NCBI GenBank assembly: GCA_963748405.1
Contig: CAVVIT010000008.1
Location: forward strand, 248,001 to 312,000
DNA: 64,000 nt
Direction: 5' to 3'
DNA from: Fen-1273 sp963748405
GTDB taxonomy: Bacteria > Bacteroidota > Ignavibacteria > UBA10030 > UBA6906
Below, piece by piece: positions 24,621 through 32,975 of the stretch. The position numbers were made by a program, and so were the translations under genes. The notes below the pieces were generated by a model, which was given only the letters and a program-made list of their open reading frames with translations, was not told the origin of the DNA and did not search any database. Position 1 is the stretch's first letter, and each line of letters begins with the position of its first letter.

Positions 24621-26611
24621 GCGATCCGCAGTCCGCCGACAACTCCGGGTCCCACCCGGAGGACCTGGAGTTCCTTTCGCGCACGGCGACGGAGTTCGTC
24701 GAAATGCCCGAGTCCGCGGACATCTATGAATACATCGGCACGCAGTTGCGCCGGATCGCGGGCGACTTCCCGGTCATCATCAGCTCATACGAGAAGGAGC
24801 ACGGGACGTTCACCCTTCGTGCGATGCAGGGGGCCCCTGGCATCATCGAAACGTTCATGAAGCATACGGGGCGGAGTCCGCTGGGAAAGACGTTTCATCT
24901 GAGCAGGACGGCGGCGCAGAACCTCTTCGCGCGCAAGCTCGAGAGCGTCAGCGTGGATCTGTACGAACTCACCGAGAAATCCGTCCCCGAGATCATCTGC
25001 CGCGCCGCAGAAAAGCTGATGAACCTGGGAAGCGTCTACGCGATGGGATTCACGCGGGAAAACGAGCTCCTGGGCTCCGCCTCCTTCTACCTGCCGAAGG
25101 GAGAGGCGCTTGTCCGGACGAACGTCATCGAGACGTTTATCAACCAGGCGTCCGTGGCCCTTCAGCGCCGGCGGTCCGACGAGGCGCTCCGCCGTACGGT
25201 CTCGCTCCTGACGGCGACGCTCGAATCCACCGCGGACGGTCTGCTCGTCGTAGACAACAAAGGGCACATCACCGATTACAACCGCCAGTTTGCGACCATG
25301 TGGGGGTTGTCGGAAGAGGCGCTGGCGCAGGGATCCGACGAGGCCGCGATCGCCCGTATACTCAGTCAGCTCAGAAATCCCGATGCGTTCGTCGCCCGTG
25401 TGAACGAGCTGTACGGGAATCCCGACGAGCGGAGCTTCGACGTCATCGAATTCAGGGACGGACGGATTTTTGAGAGGTATTCCCAGCCGCAGCGGATTGA
25501 CGGCAGCCCCGTCGGCCGTGTCTGGAGTTTCCGCGATGTGACCGAGCGCAAGCACGCGGAAGCCGCCCTGAGGAAAAGCGAAAAGCGGTACCGGCAGGTC
25601 GTCGAGGGTCTTCCCGAGGTGATCTTTGAAACGGACAGCGCCGGTCTCTGGACGCTCCTGAATCCGGCCTGGACCGAGATCACGGGGTTCCCTGTCGTCG
25701 AAACCCTCGGCACGTCCTTCTTGAATTTCGTGCACCCCGATGACCGTCAGAGGAACCTTGAGCTCTTCCGGCCTCTCATCGAACGAAGGAAGGACTATTG
25801 CCGCCACGAGATCCGGTACCTGACGAAAGACGGCGGTTTCAAGTGGATCGAAGTTCACGCGACGCTGATCATCGACGAAGCAGGTTCGACCCTCGGGACG
25901 ACGGGGACGCTCAGGGATATCAGCGAGCAGAGACGGGCCGCGGAGAGCCTCCAGAAGCTGTACCACCAGACGGAACTGGACGCCCGGACGAAGGCGGAGC
26001 TCCTGAACGAAGTCAACCACCGCGTCAAAAACAACCTGATGGCGGTTCAGGGCCTCCTTCTGGCCGAGCGTCGTCAGGCGCATCCCGACGGACGGCCGTT
26101 CGTGGAAAGCGCGATCGACAATATCGCGGGGAGGATCGACGGGCTTCTGAGCGTCCACAAGCTGCTTTCGGCGTCGCAGTGGGGCCCGATGCACATCAGC
26201 GAGCTCGCGGAGACGATCATCTCGCGCCTGCTCGCCGGAGCGCACGGCAGCTGTCGTGTCTCCCTGGACGTTGACAACTCCGCGCTCGAAATCTCTCCGC
26301 GTCAGGCGAGCAGTCTCGCGCTGGTCTTCAATGAGATCGCGACGAACACGGTGAAACACGCCATCCATGGGAGGTCCGCTGCCTCCGTGAGAGTGCGGAC
26401 CGGTATGGACGGTGACAGCATCCGCATCGAATACAGGGACGACGGACCCGGGTATCCCGCGGATGTCCTGCACGGTGACCGGTCGACTGTGGGCATTCGC
26501 CTCGTGAACCAGATCGTCACGGAGACGCTTCGCGGAAGCCTCCTGCTCGCCAACGAGGGTGGGGCGGTGACGACGATGAGGATCAGAATTGAAGAGAAAG
26601 AAAGGACCTGA
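24617..26611 (+). CDS. GAF/PAS histidine kinase of the HisKA_2 type
   Basis: The start ATG overlaps the stop of the preceding kinase (ATGA), giving 664 residues. The N-terminal 190 residues look like a GAF-type sensor. Two PAS domains follow (about 205-315, ending VWSFRDVTERK, and 325-440, ending TGTLRDISEQ). The phospho-acceptor is His468 in EVNHRVKNNLMAVQGLLLAE, which marks the HisKA_2 class. The ATPase domain has VFNEIATNTVKHAI and YRDDGPGYP. HisKA_2 kinases usually phosphorylate a separate response regulator, and one is encoded immediately downstream. Soluble, no membrane segments. Confidence 0.88.
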   Translation: MSDPQSADNSGSHPEDLEFLSRTATEFVEMPESADIYEYIGTQLRRIAGDFPVIISSYEKEHGTFTLRAMQGAPGIIETFMKHTGRSPLGKTFHLSRTAAQNLFARKLESVSVDLYELTEKSVPEIICRAAEKLMNLGSVYAMGFTRENELLGSASFYLPKGEALVRTNVIETFINQASVALQRRRSDEALRRTVSLLTATLESTADGLLVVDNKGHITDYNRQFATMWGLSEEALAQGSDEAAIARILSQLRNPDAFVARVNELYGNPDERSFDVIEFRDGRIFERYSQPQRIDGSPVGRVWSFRDVTERKHAEAALRKSEKRYRQVVEGLPEVIFETDSAGLWTLLNPAWTEITGFPVVETLGTSFLNFVHPDDRQRNLELFRPLIERRKDYCRHEIRYLTKDGGFKWIEVHATLIIDEAGSTLGTTGTLRDISEQRRAAESLQKLYHQTELDARTKAELLNEVNHRVKNNLMAVQGLLLAERRQAHPDGRPFVESAIDNIAGRIDGLLSVHKLLSASQWGPMHISELAETIISRLLAGAHGSCRVSLDVDNSALEISPRQASSLALVFNEIATNTVKHAIHGRSAASVRVRTGMDGDSIRIEYRDDGPGYPADVLHGDRSTVGIRLVNQIVTETLRGSLLLANEGGAVTTMRIRIEEKERT

Positions 26612-26612
26612 T

Positions 26613-27227
26613 ATGCCGGGTGCAGGAACGAAAATGAGGGTTCTCATCGCGGAAGACGACTCACTGGTCGCCGATATCATTCAGAATCAGCTTGAGGTCG
26701 TCGGCTGCACCGTCGTAGGGAAGGCCTCCGACGGCTATCAGGCGGTCGAAAAGTCTGCCCTCCTCGAACCCGACATCGTCCTCATGGACATCGAGATGCC
26801 GGGACAGGACGGCCTGGAGGCGGCCCGGCGCATCCAGGAATCGATGCCCCGCCCGATCGTGCTCCTCACGGCGCACGACAGGCCGGATTTCGTCGCGCGT
26901 GCAGGAGACGTGGGTGTCGGGGGATACATCGTGAAGCCGACGACCCCCCAGGAGCTCGAGCGGACGATGGCGATCGCGGTTGCGAGGTTCGCCGACCTGG
27001 TGGAGCTCCGGCGTTTGAACGCGGAGCTCCGTGCCGCACTTGCCAGCGTCAAGAAGCTGAGCGGCATGCTTCCCATCTGCGCGAGCTGTAAAAAGATCCG
27101 GGACGACAAGGGCTACTGGCAGGCGGTGGAAGCCTATCTCATGGAACACACCGATGCCCTCTTCTCTCACGGTTGCTGCCCGGAATGCCGGCAGAAGCTC
27201 TACCCGGAATTTATCCAGAAGCCCTGA
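26613..27227 (+). CDS. Response regulator with C-terminal cysteine-rich motif
   Basis: The ATG at 26613 lies one base after the preceding stop, with an AAAGGA site inside the kinase gene. The 204-residue protein has a receiver domain with Asp59 in LMDIEMPGQDG, the Thr in LLTAHD and the Lys in GYIVKPTTP. A short helical linker follows, then LPICASCKKIRDDKGYW...FSHGCCPECRQKLYP. That last motif often sits at the end of PAS sensor proteins. Its cysteines (C-x2-C and C-C-x2-C) could bind zinc or sense redox state. No DNA-binding domain is present, so output may be by protein interaction. Confidence 0.88.
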   Translation: MPGAGTKMRVLIAEDDSLVADIIQNQLEVVGCTVVGKASDGYQAVEKSALLEPDIVLMDIEMPGQDGLEAARRIQESMPRPIVLLTAHDRPDFVARAGDVGVGGYIVKPTTPQELERTMAIAVARFADLVELRRLNAELRAALASVKKLSGMLPICASCKKIRDDKGYWQAVEAYLMEHTDALFSHGCCPECRQKLYPEFIQKP

Positions 27228-27285
27228 CCTTCCCCCCTTCCTGAAGAACTATATCCCCCCGGGGTATGTTCATTCCCCGGGTGGT

Positions 27286-27321
27286 GTCATTACCGAGGCC
27301 GCTTCTCAGGTCGAAGCAACC
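27286..27321. repeat. Dispersed GTCATTGCGAG repeat, diverged copy 3
   Basis: GTCATTACCGAGG...CTCAGGTCGAAGCAACC keeps the two ends of the repeat with several changes. A CCCGGGG/CCCCGGG hairpin (27258-27281) lies just before it and may end the two-component transcript. The remaining bases up to 27441 are AT-rich leader sequence. Confidence 0.6.
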
Positions 27322-27441
27322 TGCATTTTTTTCTATCCCGTTTGTCCAGTTTTCCGCCCCTTGTTCGTTATAGGGTACAGGCCGCAAAAACCACCACAAA
27401 CTGAGGGATCGTACTATTCTTCAAACAGAGGAGGTCCGGAG

Positions 27442-27849
27442 ATGCCAAAGACCATCGTGCAGACAGTAAGCTTCAAGGCGGGTCCACAGGTCCTGTATGC
27501 GCTCTATGCCGATTCGCGGAAGCACAGCGCCGCGCTCGGCTCGAAGGCGGTGATGAGCAGCAGGATCGGCGGAGACTGTTCGGCGTACGACGGGACGCTC
27601 ACCGGGAAGACGCTCGGCCTTGTCCGCAACCGCGTGTTCGTCCAGAGCTGGAGGGCGGAAGACTGGACGGGCGATCAGCCCGATTCCGTCCTGGCCCTGT
27701 ACTTCGAAAAGGACGGAAAAGGGGGGAAGGTGACAATGGTCCACGCGAACATCCCGGACGATCACTATCCCGGGATCAAGACCGGCTGGACGACATATTA
27801 CTGGACCCCGTGGAAAAACTATCTCGCGAAATCGGGAAAACGGAAGTAA
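27442..27849 (+). CDS. SRPBCC (AHSA1-like) ligand-binding protein
   Basis: The ATG at 27442 is preceded by GAGGAGG. The 135-residue protein starts MPKTIVQTVSFKAGPQVLYA, then has SRIGGDCSAYDGTLTGKTLG and a tryptophan-rich C-terminus (TGWTTYYWTPWKNYLA). This is the arrangement of AHSA1/START-type helix-grip proteins that bind hydrophobic ligands or chaperone partners. The disrupted DinB gene begins 55 bp later with its own ribosome-binding site. Confidence 0.75.
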   Translation: MPKTIVQTVSFKAGPQVLYALYADSRKHSAALGSKAVMSSRIGGDCSAYDGTLTGKTLGLVRNRVFVQSWRAEDWTGDQPDSVLALYFEKDGKGGKVTMVHANIPDDHYPGIKTGWTTYYWTPWKNYLAKSGKRK

Positions 27850-27904
27850 TTCATTCACAGCGGCGCGTTCATACGACACGTACCACAAAACGGGAGGAGC
27901 AGCA

Positions 27905-28307
27905 ATGACGGAGAAGGAGATGTTCCTGAACAACTGGCAGCGCGAAGGACCTTGCCACGGTGTTCGTCCTGGAGCTCGGGGTTGTGGACGGCGTCGTGAA
28001 GGGAAAAGTCGATTTCGGCGGCACCCCGCCGTCGTTCGCAAACCTGGCTGATGTCATCAAGGCGTTCGAAGGCAAGCACAAAGAGATGGTCGGGAAAGTC
28101 CAGGGGATGTCCGAATCCGACTGGAACACGAAGATCACCGTTCCCGTCGGGCCGAAACAGATGGGGGAACTCCGCCGGGCGGACATGCTCTGGCTCATGC
28201 TCAACGACAGCATCCACCATCGCGGCCAGTTTTCGGTCTACCTCCGGCTTGCGGGTGCCAAGGTTCCGTCCATCTACGGCCCTTCCGGCGACGAACCCTG
28301 GAACTAG
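27905..28307 (+). pseudogene. DinB-family protein with internal deletion and frameshift
   Basis: The ATG at 27905 has a GGGAGGAG site and encodes MTEKEMFLNNWQRE, a normal start for this DinB-type family. The frame then becomes nonsense and stops near 28048. A second frame continues with DLATVFVLELGVVDGVVKGK and keeps the rest of the family, including the helix with LMLNDSIHHRGQFSVYLRLA that carries histidine metal ligands. Roughly 30 residues normally found between the two parts are missing, so this is a deletion rather than a one-base error. A GTG at 27960 could start a shortened product but lacks a ribosome-binding site. Confidence 0.7.
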
Positions 28308-28387
28308 AAGGAACGTGCGTGAGGGGGGGGCTTTTTTGGGTTGCACCTCGTCCGTGAGTTCGGTACATTAACTGGTGATTCTCGAGC

Positions 28388-28423
28388 GGCCCCTGATCCC
28401 CGATCGATCGGGGGCCCCTTTTT
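28388..28423 (+). terminator. Rho-independent terminator
   Basis: GGCCCC (28388-28393) pairs with GGGGCC (28411-28416), with further self-pairing in the CGATCGATCG loop, followed by CCTTTTT. It ends transcription of the SRPBCC/DinB unit. Confidence 0.75.
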
Positions 28424-28483
28424 CCCATCATTGGAACCTCCCCCCGGCAGGACATCGCCGGGTTCTGGTATGGGGCCTGCATT

Positions 28484-28804
28484 ATGAAGATCCTCGCAAT
28501 CGAGTCTGAGACCCGCGAGACGACGGATGCGCAATTCGCGCCGTTTCTGCGGCAGGAAGCCCTCCGGGTCTGGGACCTCTACAAATCCGGCGTGATCCGG
28601 GAGCTCTATTTCCGGCACGATCGTCATGCGGCCGTTCTGATCATGGAATGTCAGGACCCCCCCGAAGCGTCCAGGGTGCTGAAGACCCTTCCTCTTGTCG
28701 CCAGCGGACTGATTTCGTTCGACGTGATTCCCCTCGTTCCCTACAACGGGTTTGAACGCCTGTTCAGCCTCTCCCGCCCGACCCGGGATACGGCTTCGAT
28801 GTAG
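28484..28804 (+). CDS. Small conserved protein, muconolactone isomerase-like fold
   Basis: The 106-residue protein begins MKILAIESETRETTDAQFAP. It continues with a helix LRQEALRVWDLYKSGVIREL, then YFRHDRHAAVLIMECQDPPEA and a strand near ISFDVIPLVPY. This is the pattern of small dimeric alpha-beta barrel proteins related to muconolactone isomerase and YciI. No catalytic residues can be assigned. It lies between a terminator and the export operon and probably has its own promoter. Confidence 0.7.
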   Translation: MKILAIESETRETTDAQFAPFLRQEALRVWDLYKSGVIRELYFRHDRHAAVLIMECQDPPEASRVLKTLPLVASGLISFDVIPLVPYNGFERLFSLSRPTRDTASM

Positions 28805-28981
28805 TCCGATGGGGCGGGCCCCGGCCTGTCCTTTCGTCGCCCCGCAGTGCATTTTATCCCCCCGATATTCCATTCTGTCGCCCGTTCATGTCTTCTTCCC
28901 CTCCATCCGCGTACATTCAGTGCAAGAATTCATTCCCGCGGCCCCGGCTGCGGGGTACGGAAACCCAGGGAGGGCAACAAC

Positions 28982-29665
28982 GTGAACGCACTCATCCAGA
29001 CACAGGATCTCCTGAAGCAGTACACGCTCGGCAAGGTGACGGTCCCCGCGCTCCGGAGTGTCACGATGAACATGGACCGGGGGGAGTTCGTCTCGATCTG
29101 CGGCCCGTCGGGGAGCGGGAAAACGACGCTCCTCAACATGCTCGGGTTCATCGACTCGCCCACATCCGGGAAAGTCTGGTTCAACGGCGCGGAGATCCGG
29201 TATAACGGCCTGTCGCACCTTCACCGGCTCCGGCTCGAAAAGCTCGGGTTCATATTCCAGACGTTCAACCTGATTCCTGTCCTGACCGCCTACGAGAACG
29301 TGGAGTACCCTCTCCTTCTCACGAAGAAGTCCTCGGCCGAGCGGAAGAAGCTCGTCGAGGGAATCCTCCGCGAAGTGAAGCTCTGGGACTGGCGCAAGCA
29401 CAAGCCGAACGAGCTCTCCGGCGGGCAGCGCCAGCGCGTGGCGATCGCCCGCGCGCTCGTCAACCATCCCGAGCTCGTCCTTGCCGATGAACCCACGGCG
29501 AACATCGACTCGGCCACGGCCGGGGAGATCCTCGACCTGATGCGGACGCTGAACGAAGAGGACAGGGTGACGTTCCTCTTCTCCACCCACGATCCGACGG
29601 TGATGGGATACGCGAAACGGATCATCCGTCTTCACGACGGCGCCATTGTGAACGACAAAGACTGA
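28982..29665 (+). CDS. LolD/MacB-type ABC transporter ATPase (export locus A)
   Basis: GTG 28982 is chosen because a GGGAGGG site precedes it and the frame upstream has no features; the product is 227 residues. It has Walker A GPSGSGKTTLL, the Q loop in FIFQTFNLIPVLTAYENV, signature LSGGQRQRVAIARAL and Walker B LVLADEPTANID. The size and the FQTFNLIP sequence place it with the MacB/LolD group, which powers mechanotransmission rather than substrate passage through the membrane. It is the first gene of a six-gene operon with permease, LolA-like carrier, outer-membrane barrel, LytS kinase and LytR regulator. Confidence 0.9.
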   Translation: MNALIQTQDLLKQYTLGKVTVPALRSVTMNMDRGEFVSICGPSGSGKTTLLNMLGFIDSPTSGKVWFNGAEIRYNGLSHLHRLRLEKLGFIFQTFNLIPVLTAYENVEYPLLLTKKSSAERKKLVEGILREVKLWDWRKHKPNELSGGQRQRVAIARALVNHPELVLADEPTANIDSATAGEILDLMRTLNEEDRVTFLFSTHDPTVMGYAKRIIRLHDGAIVNDKD

Positions 29666-29678
29666 CAGGGAGGCGGAC

Positions 29679-30905
29679 ATGTTCAAATTCATCAAGCTCG
29701 CGACAAAGAACGTCTTCAGAAACCGCCGCAGGACGGTCATCACCGGGCTCGTCCTCGTCTTCGGCGCCACGGCGCTCATCCTTGCGGGAGGGTTCGTCTC
29801 CTTCTCGTTCCGGGGCCTGAGCGAAAACACGATACGGAGCCAGCTCGGCCACATACAGCTCTATCACAGGGACTTCTTCCAGAAGGACGAGGAGAAACCC
29901 CTGGAGCTCGGGCTGGAGGACGTGGACGGATTGAAAGCCAGGGTCCAGGCCCAGGAGCACGTGAAGTTCACGATGGCCCGCGTCGAGTTCATGGGCCTTC
30001 TCTCCAACGGCGAGAAATCGGCGGTCTTCATCGGGCGGGGCATCGAGCCGGAAAAGGAAATGGATCTCTCCGGGAACAGGGCGCCGGTCGATACCGGGAT
30101 GTTCCTGGGTCAGAACGCGCGCAGTGAAGGGGATGCGGAAGTCGTCCTGGCGCGCGGCCTGGCCAAAACGCTGAAGGCGAAGATCGGCGAATACCTCACA
30201 CTGATGACGACGACGTCGAAGGGTGCGCTGAACGCCATGGACGTGAAGGTGGTGGGCATCTACTCCACGGGCGTTCCCGAATACGACGAGCGGGCCCTGA
30301 TGGTCGATCTCCGCACGGCGCAGCAGCTCCTCGTCACGCAGAAGGTGTCGAAACTGGTCGTCGTCCTCGACGAAACGTCGAGAACGAACGAGGTCGCCGC
30401 CTCGATGGCCGCCCGTCTGCCGGATGTCTCCCTCCGGCGATGGGACGAGCTCGCCACGTTCTACAAGGCGGTGGTCCAGCTCTATTCGGCGATATTCGCG
30501 TTCCTCGGCGTCATCATATTCGTCATCGTCGTCCTGAGCAGCTCCAACACGATGATGATGTCGATCATGGAACGGACGCGCGAGATCGGAACGCAGCTTG
30601 CAGTCGGGACGTCGCGCCTCCGGCTTCTCGTCATTTTCCTGTACGAGGGGCTGATGATCGGGGTCTTCGGCGGACTGCTGGGCCTTCTCGTCGGCGCGGG
30701 ACTCGCGGAGTTGATCGACCATTCGGGTCTCAGGATGCCTCCCCCGCCGGGAGGGACGACCGGCTATCCGCTCTTCGTCGACCTGGTTCCGGGGGTGTTT
30801 GTGGGCGTCTTTCTCCTTATTGTAGCAACGACCGTCGTCTCCACGATCGCGCCGGCGCTCCGGGCGTCCAGGATGAAGATCGTCGATGCGCTCGGTCACG
30901 TTTGA
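29679..30905 (+). CDS. FtsX/MacB-type ABC permease (export locus A)
   Basis: The 408-residue protein has the four-helix FtsX layout. The first TM helix follows KLATKNVFRNRRRTVITGLV, then a large periplasmic domain of about 220 residues runs to near residue 255. Three TM helices come at about 265-290, 315-340 and 370-395, with METRTREIGTQLAVGTSRLR-like cytoplasmic coupling (it reads MERTREIGTQLAVGTSRLRL). This arrangement is that of LolC/LolE and MacB, which extract lipoproteins or push periplasmic cargo. A GGGAGG site lies before the ATG. Only one permease is present, so it likely works as a homodimer. Confidence 0.88.
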   Translation: MFKFIKLATKNVFRNRRRTVITGLVLVFGATALILAGGFVSFSFRGLSENTIRSQLGHIQLYHRDFFQKDEEKPLELGLEDVDGLKARVQAQEHVKFTMARVEFMGLLSNGEKSAVFIGRGIEPEKEMDLSGNRAPVDTGMFLGQNARSEGDAEVVLARGLAKTLKAKIGEYLTLMTTTSKGALNAMDVKVVGIYSTGVPEYDERALMVDLRTAQQLLVTQKVSKLVVVLDETSRTNEVAASMAARLPDVSLRRWDELATFYKAVVQLYSAIFAFLGVIIFVIVVLSSSNTMMMSIMERTREIGTQLAVGTSRLRLLVIFLYEGLMIGVFGGLLGLLVGAGLAELIDHSGLRMPPPPGGTTGYPLFVDLVPGVFVGVFLLIVATTVVSTIAPALRASRMKIVDALGHV

Positions 30906-30918
30906 AAGGAACGGGATC

Positions 30919-31695
30919 ATGAGACACGCATGGACAGGTTGTGCGATAGGGCTTCTCGCGGCGGCGCTGGCGTCGACGGCTCCCGCCCAGTCGGACGAGC
31001 CGGCGGCGCGCAAAAGCGCGCTTCCTCCGGATCCGGAGAAACTTCTTGTGCAGTCGGACCTGAGCCGCAACGGCTGGGAAACCTACGAAGTGCTGACGAC
31101 GATCCGGAACTACATCGACGGTGAGCTGAAGGAGGAGGGGGAATACGGGACGTCGATCAAGGGGGCCGACAGGACGCTCGTGAAGTTTCTGAACGTCGAC
31201 GTCAAGGGGCAGTACCTCCTGATGCTGGAGGACGCGATGTGGATCTACATGCCCAATACGCGCAAGCCGATACGGATCACCCCCCTGCAGCGCCTCCTGG
31301 GGAATGCCTCCAACGGGGACGTGGCGCGGACGCGGTATGCGGGAGATTACGCCCCGACGCTCAAAGGGGAGGAGACGGTGGAAGGCGTCCCCTGTTACAT
31401 ACTCAATCTCACGGCGAAGTCGGAGGGGGCGACGTACAACCGGGTCGAGCTGTGGGTGAGACAGGAGGATGCCCGGCCGAGGAAAGCGGAGATTTATCTG
31501 ACTTCCGGCAAGCATTACAAGACGATCTTCTACGACACGTTCGCCACGGTCCACGGAAAGCTCCTCCTCGTCCAGATGACGATACTCGACAGGCTCAGGG
31601 AGGGGAGCAAGACCATCATGTCGTTCTCGGGGTACACGCCGAAGGAAATCCCCGACAAGTTCTTCAACAAGGACTACCTGGAGAAGCTCAGATGA
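30919..31695 (+). CDS. LolA-like outer-membrane lipoprotein-sorting protein (export locus A)
   Basis: ATG 30919 has an AAAGGAAC site; the product is 258 residues with signal peptide MRHAWTGCAIGLLAAALAST. The mature protein matches the LolA-like family PF17131. Landmarks are the KGADRTLVKFLNVDVKGQYL strand pair, MWIYMPNTRKPIRITP, then GEETVEGVPCYILNLTAKSE and VELWVRQEDARPRKAEIYL. Members fold as a half-barrel with a hydrophobic groove and are thought to carry lipids or lipoproteins across the periplasm. Its stop overlaps the start of the beta-barrel gene (ATGA), so the two are coupled. Confidence 0.85.
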   Translation: MRHAWTGCAIGLLAAALASTAPAQSDEPAARKSALPPDPEKLLVQSDLSRNGWETYEVLTTIRNYIDGELKEEGEYGTSIKGADRTLVKFLNVDVKGQYLLMLEDAMWIYMPNTRKPIRITPLQRLLGNASNGDVARTRYAGDYAPTLKGEETVEGVPCYILNLTAKSEGATYNRVELWVRQEDARPRKAEIYLTSGKHYKTIFYDTFATVHGKLLLVQMTILDRLREGSKTIMSFSGYTPKEIPDKFFNKDYLEKLR

Positions 31696-32975
31696 GCATT
31701 TCCCGGAACGCGGCCCTGGCGGTGTTTGCCCTGGCGCTCGCGCGGCCGGATGCGTGGGCCCAGCCCCTGCAATACCGGCTCTCCGCCGTGGACGAAGGGA
31801 CGTATTTCAGGCTCAACGGCGCGACCCCGTACAATTACCAGAACGCCGTCGTCCCGCAGCCCGGGTGGGGGAACGTGGCGACGGCAGGATTGTACCTCGG
31901 TGAAGGGGTCGTCTCCACGTCGCTCGGCGTTACGACTTCGTCGAATGACATCAAGTGTCCGTCGTACGATTTTGCCGTCCACGAGCTCGCGATCGACGTC
32001 TCGCTCGGCGATGCGTTCGACCTTGTGGCGGGAAAGAAGATCCTCAAATGGGGCACCGGCTATGCGTTCAATCCGACCGGCGTCGTGGAGCCCCAGCGGT
32101 CCCCATCGGACCCCACCGACAGGCTCAACCAGAACGACGGCAGGAACCTCGTTTCGCTGACCGCGTTCATCGGCAAGGCGTCGGTCACCGCCGTCTACCT
32201 GAACGACGCACGCTACGCGAACTCGTCGTTTCGCTGGGGGGAGAACGAGCTCGCCCTGCGCGCGTATGCGTTCCTTGCGGGCCTCGACCTGTCGCTCGTC
32301 GCCCACTACAGGGAAGGGGACCGGCTGGAGCTCGGTGCGAACACGTCATACGTGATCGGGGACGATCTCGAGCTCCACGGGGAGATACTCGGGACGAGGG
32401 GCTCATCGTTGCTCTATCACCCGATCATCACGTCGGACGATCCCGCGCAGATATTCTCCTCGTATCCGTACCTCCCTCTTTACGCGGATTCCCGGCAGAT
32501 ATTCCTCAAGACGCTCGTCGGCGGGCAGTATACGCTCGATGGCGGGGTCAACATCGCGCTCGAGTATTACCACAACGCCGAAGGGTTGAGCAGGCAGGAA
32601 TGGCAAAGATGGATGAACTTCGTTAAGTTTCAGGATGCGGTCCAGAAGGGGGAAATCCGCGTGCCGGCGAGCCTCCTGATCCCGTCGCGTATGAACCTTC
32701 TCTGGTCCCTTCTGACGCTCTCGCCGCGGGGAGCGATGCGGGATTATCTCTTCGTGCGCGGAGCGTATGCGGACGACGACTGGGGGTGCGAAGTGATCGG
32801 CTTCATCAATGCGGACGACGGGAGCATCGTCGCCATACCGACGCTGACCTGGAAGTTGTCCCGCTCGCTCTCGCTGTATGTGCGGTACACGGTCTACGCC
32901 GGGCGTGACGGCTCGGAATTCGGCACACTGTTTACAAAGGAATCCGTGACGCTCGGGCTGGGAGTACAGCTATGA
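31692..32975 (+). CDS. Outer-membrane beta-barrel protein (export locus A)
   Basis: The 427-residue protein has a signal peptide (SRNAALAVFALALARPDAWA) and then alternating strands typical of an outer-membrane barrel, ending in the expected aromatic-poor but strand-like VTLGLGVQL. The segment VAGKKILKWGTGYAFNPTGV is reminiscent of DUF1302-type barrels, where a similar K-x-x-x-x-W-G motif lies near the plug. It overlaps the LolA-like gene by four bases and the LytS gene by four bases. I infer that it receives cargo from the LolA-like carrier, or displays it at the outer membrane; this has not been shown. Confidence 0.75.
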   Translation: MSISRNAALAVFALALARPDAWAQPLQYRLSAVDEGTYFRLNGATPYNYQNAVVPQPGWGNVATAGLYLGEGVVSTSLGVTTSSNDIKCPSYDFAVHELAIDVSLGDAFDLVAGKKILKWGTGYAFNPTGVVEPQRSPSDPTDRLNQNDGRNLVSLTAFIGKASVTAVYLNDARYANSSFRWGENELALRAYAFLAGLDLSLVAHYREGDRLELGANTSYVIGDDLELHGEILGTRGSSLLYHPIITSDDPAQIFSSYPYLPLYADSRQIFLKTLVGGQYTLDGGVNIALEYYHNAEGLSRQEWQRWMNFVKFQDAVQKGEIRVPASLLIPSRMNLLWSLLTLSPRGAMRDYLFVRGAYADDDWGCEVIGFINADDGSIVAIPTLTWKLSRSLSLYVRYTVYAGRDGSEFGTLFTKESVTLGLGVQL

